Shown piece by piece: positions 5,365-5,729 of a stretch of 5,729 nucleotides of DNA. Made by a program: the position numbers and the translations under genes. This stretch comes from Verrucomicrobiota bacterium. GTDB lineage: Bacteria > Verrucomicrobiota > Verrucomicrobiia > Methylacidiphilales > Verrucolacustridaceae. Positions within the stretch are counted from its first letter, which is position 1. Every line of letters begins with the position of its first letter. The stretch lies in contig RGGS01000098.1 of assembly GCA_010024525.1 (NCBI GenBank), positions 1 through 5,729 of the forward strand, in the 5' to 3' direction. The notes below the pieces were generated by a model. That model made no database searches. It was not told the origin of the DNA and saw only the letters and a program-made list of their open reading frames with translations.

Positions 5365-5729
5365 GCAGACCAGCTCTGGTGCCAGGGCTGGTCGGAGCCC
5401 AACGCGGGCAGCGACCTCGCGGCGGGCCGCAGCACAGCGCGCCGCGTCGAAGGCGGCTGGCGGCTCTCGGGCCAGAAGACCTGGGCCACCCGCGGCGCCT
5501 TCTGCGACGCCTTCTTCGGCCTCTTCCGCACCGACCCCGACAGCCAGCGCCACAAGGGGCTCACCTACTTCATGGCGCCCCTCAAGGGCGAAGGCGTGAC
5601 CGTCCGTCCCGTGGACCGGCTCGATGGCGACCAGGGCTTTGCCGAAATCTTCCTCGACGACTGCTTCGTCCCCGATGACATGGTCATTGGCCAGGTGAAC
5701 CAGGGCTGGAATGTGGCCATGGCCACCAC
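5365..5729 (+). CDS. Acyl-CoA dehydrogenase, internal fragment (no start, runs off right edge)
   Basis: The plus-strand frame (codons from 5368) reads DQLWCQGWSEPNAGSDLAAG, the WCQ-x2-SEP-x-AGSDLA flavin/substrate signature of acyl-CoA dehydrogenases. It continues with GWRLSGQKTWATRGAFCDAF, RTDPDSQRHKGLTYFMAPLK, EIFLDDCFVPDDMVIGQVN and QGWNVAMATT. This is the middle beta-barrel domain and the beginning of the C-terminal helical domain. The enzyme introduces a trans-2 double bond into acyl-CoA, passing electrons to ETF. About 130 N-terminal residues that family members have are missing, and no start codon or ribosome site precedes the fragment. The GC content and strong G/C third-position bias differ sharply from all other genes in the window. 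It therefore probably comes from another genome or another region, joined at about 5353-5370. Confidence 0.88.

Noticed and set aside
5226..5678. Arg/Pro-rich plus-strand frame over the acyl-CoA dehydrogenase region
   Set aside because: It is a GC-rich out-of-frame shadow; the correct frame carries the WCQGWSEPNAGSDLA signature.

Overview
The window looks like accessory chromosome (or metagenome contig) from a bacterium of moderate GC. Verrucomicrobiota or another PVC-group lineage is my best guess. The reasons are the exopolysaccharide-type glycosyltransferase and acetyltransferase pair, a pectate-lyase-superfamily secreted protein, a stand-alone four-helix-bundle (S23/Avd-like) gene, and many short repeats that intrude into genes. 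The taxonomic guess is inference only.

Layout. Positions 1-376 (minus) hold the 5' part of a WcaF-type hexapeptide O-acetyltransferase that runs off the left edge. Positions 599-1921 (minus) hold a GT4 glycosyltransferase with a TTG start; it carries two in-frame insertions made of repeat DNA. Together these two suggest a surface polysaccharide cluster. Positions 1951-2507 form a unit bounded by a 28-bp, one-mismatch inverted repeat made of hexamer tracts, and it encloses a four-helix-bundle protein gene (2127-2468, plus). Positions 2518-4688 (minus) hold a long pectate-lyase-superfamily (parallel beta-helix) gene broken by one missing base near 4497-4500; its signal peptide is encoded further upstream in a repeat tract with no ordinary start codon. 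Positions 4904-5364 (minus) hold a type VII toxin-antitoxin pair: a HepT-like HEPN toxin, and only the C-terminal end of its MntA-like antitoxin. At about 5353-5370 the sequence changes abruptly to GC-rich DNA coding on the plus strand for an internal piece of an acyl-CoA dehydrogenase. Both genes are cut at the same point, which points to a chimeric join or a recombination breakpoint.

The most interesting structure is the family of short hexamer tracts (plus-strand consensus C-[CTA]-T-[AC]-A-T, minus-strand ATTAGG-like). At least six occur between 570 and 2510, nearly all about four hexamers long. Two lie inside the glycosyltransferase, where they encode Arg/Lys-Met/Ile dipeptides in frame. 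One abuts its stop codon. Three surround the four-helix-bundle gene, two of them in opposed orientation with a shared CGAA terminus. This may be a small mobile or templated repeat system linked to the Avd-like protein, but no reverse transcriptase or transposase is present in the window, so that link is a hypothesis.
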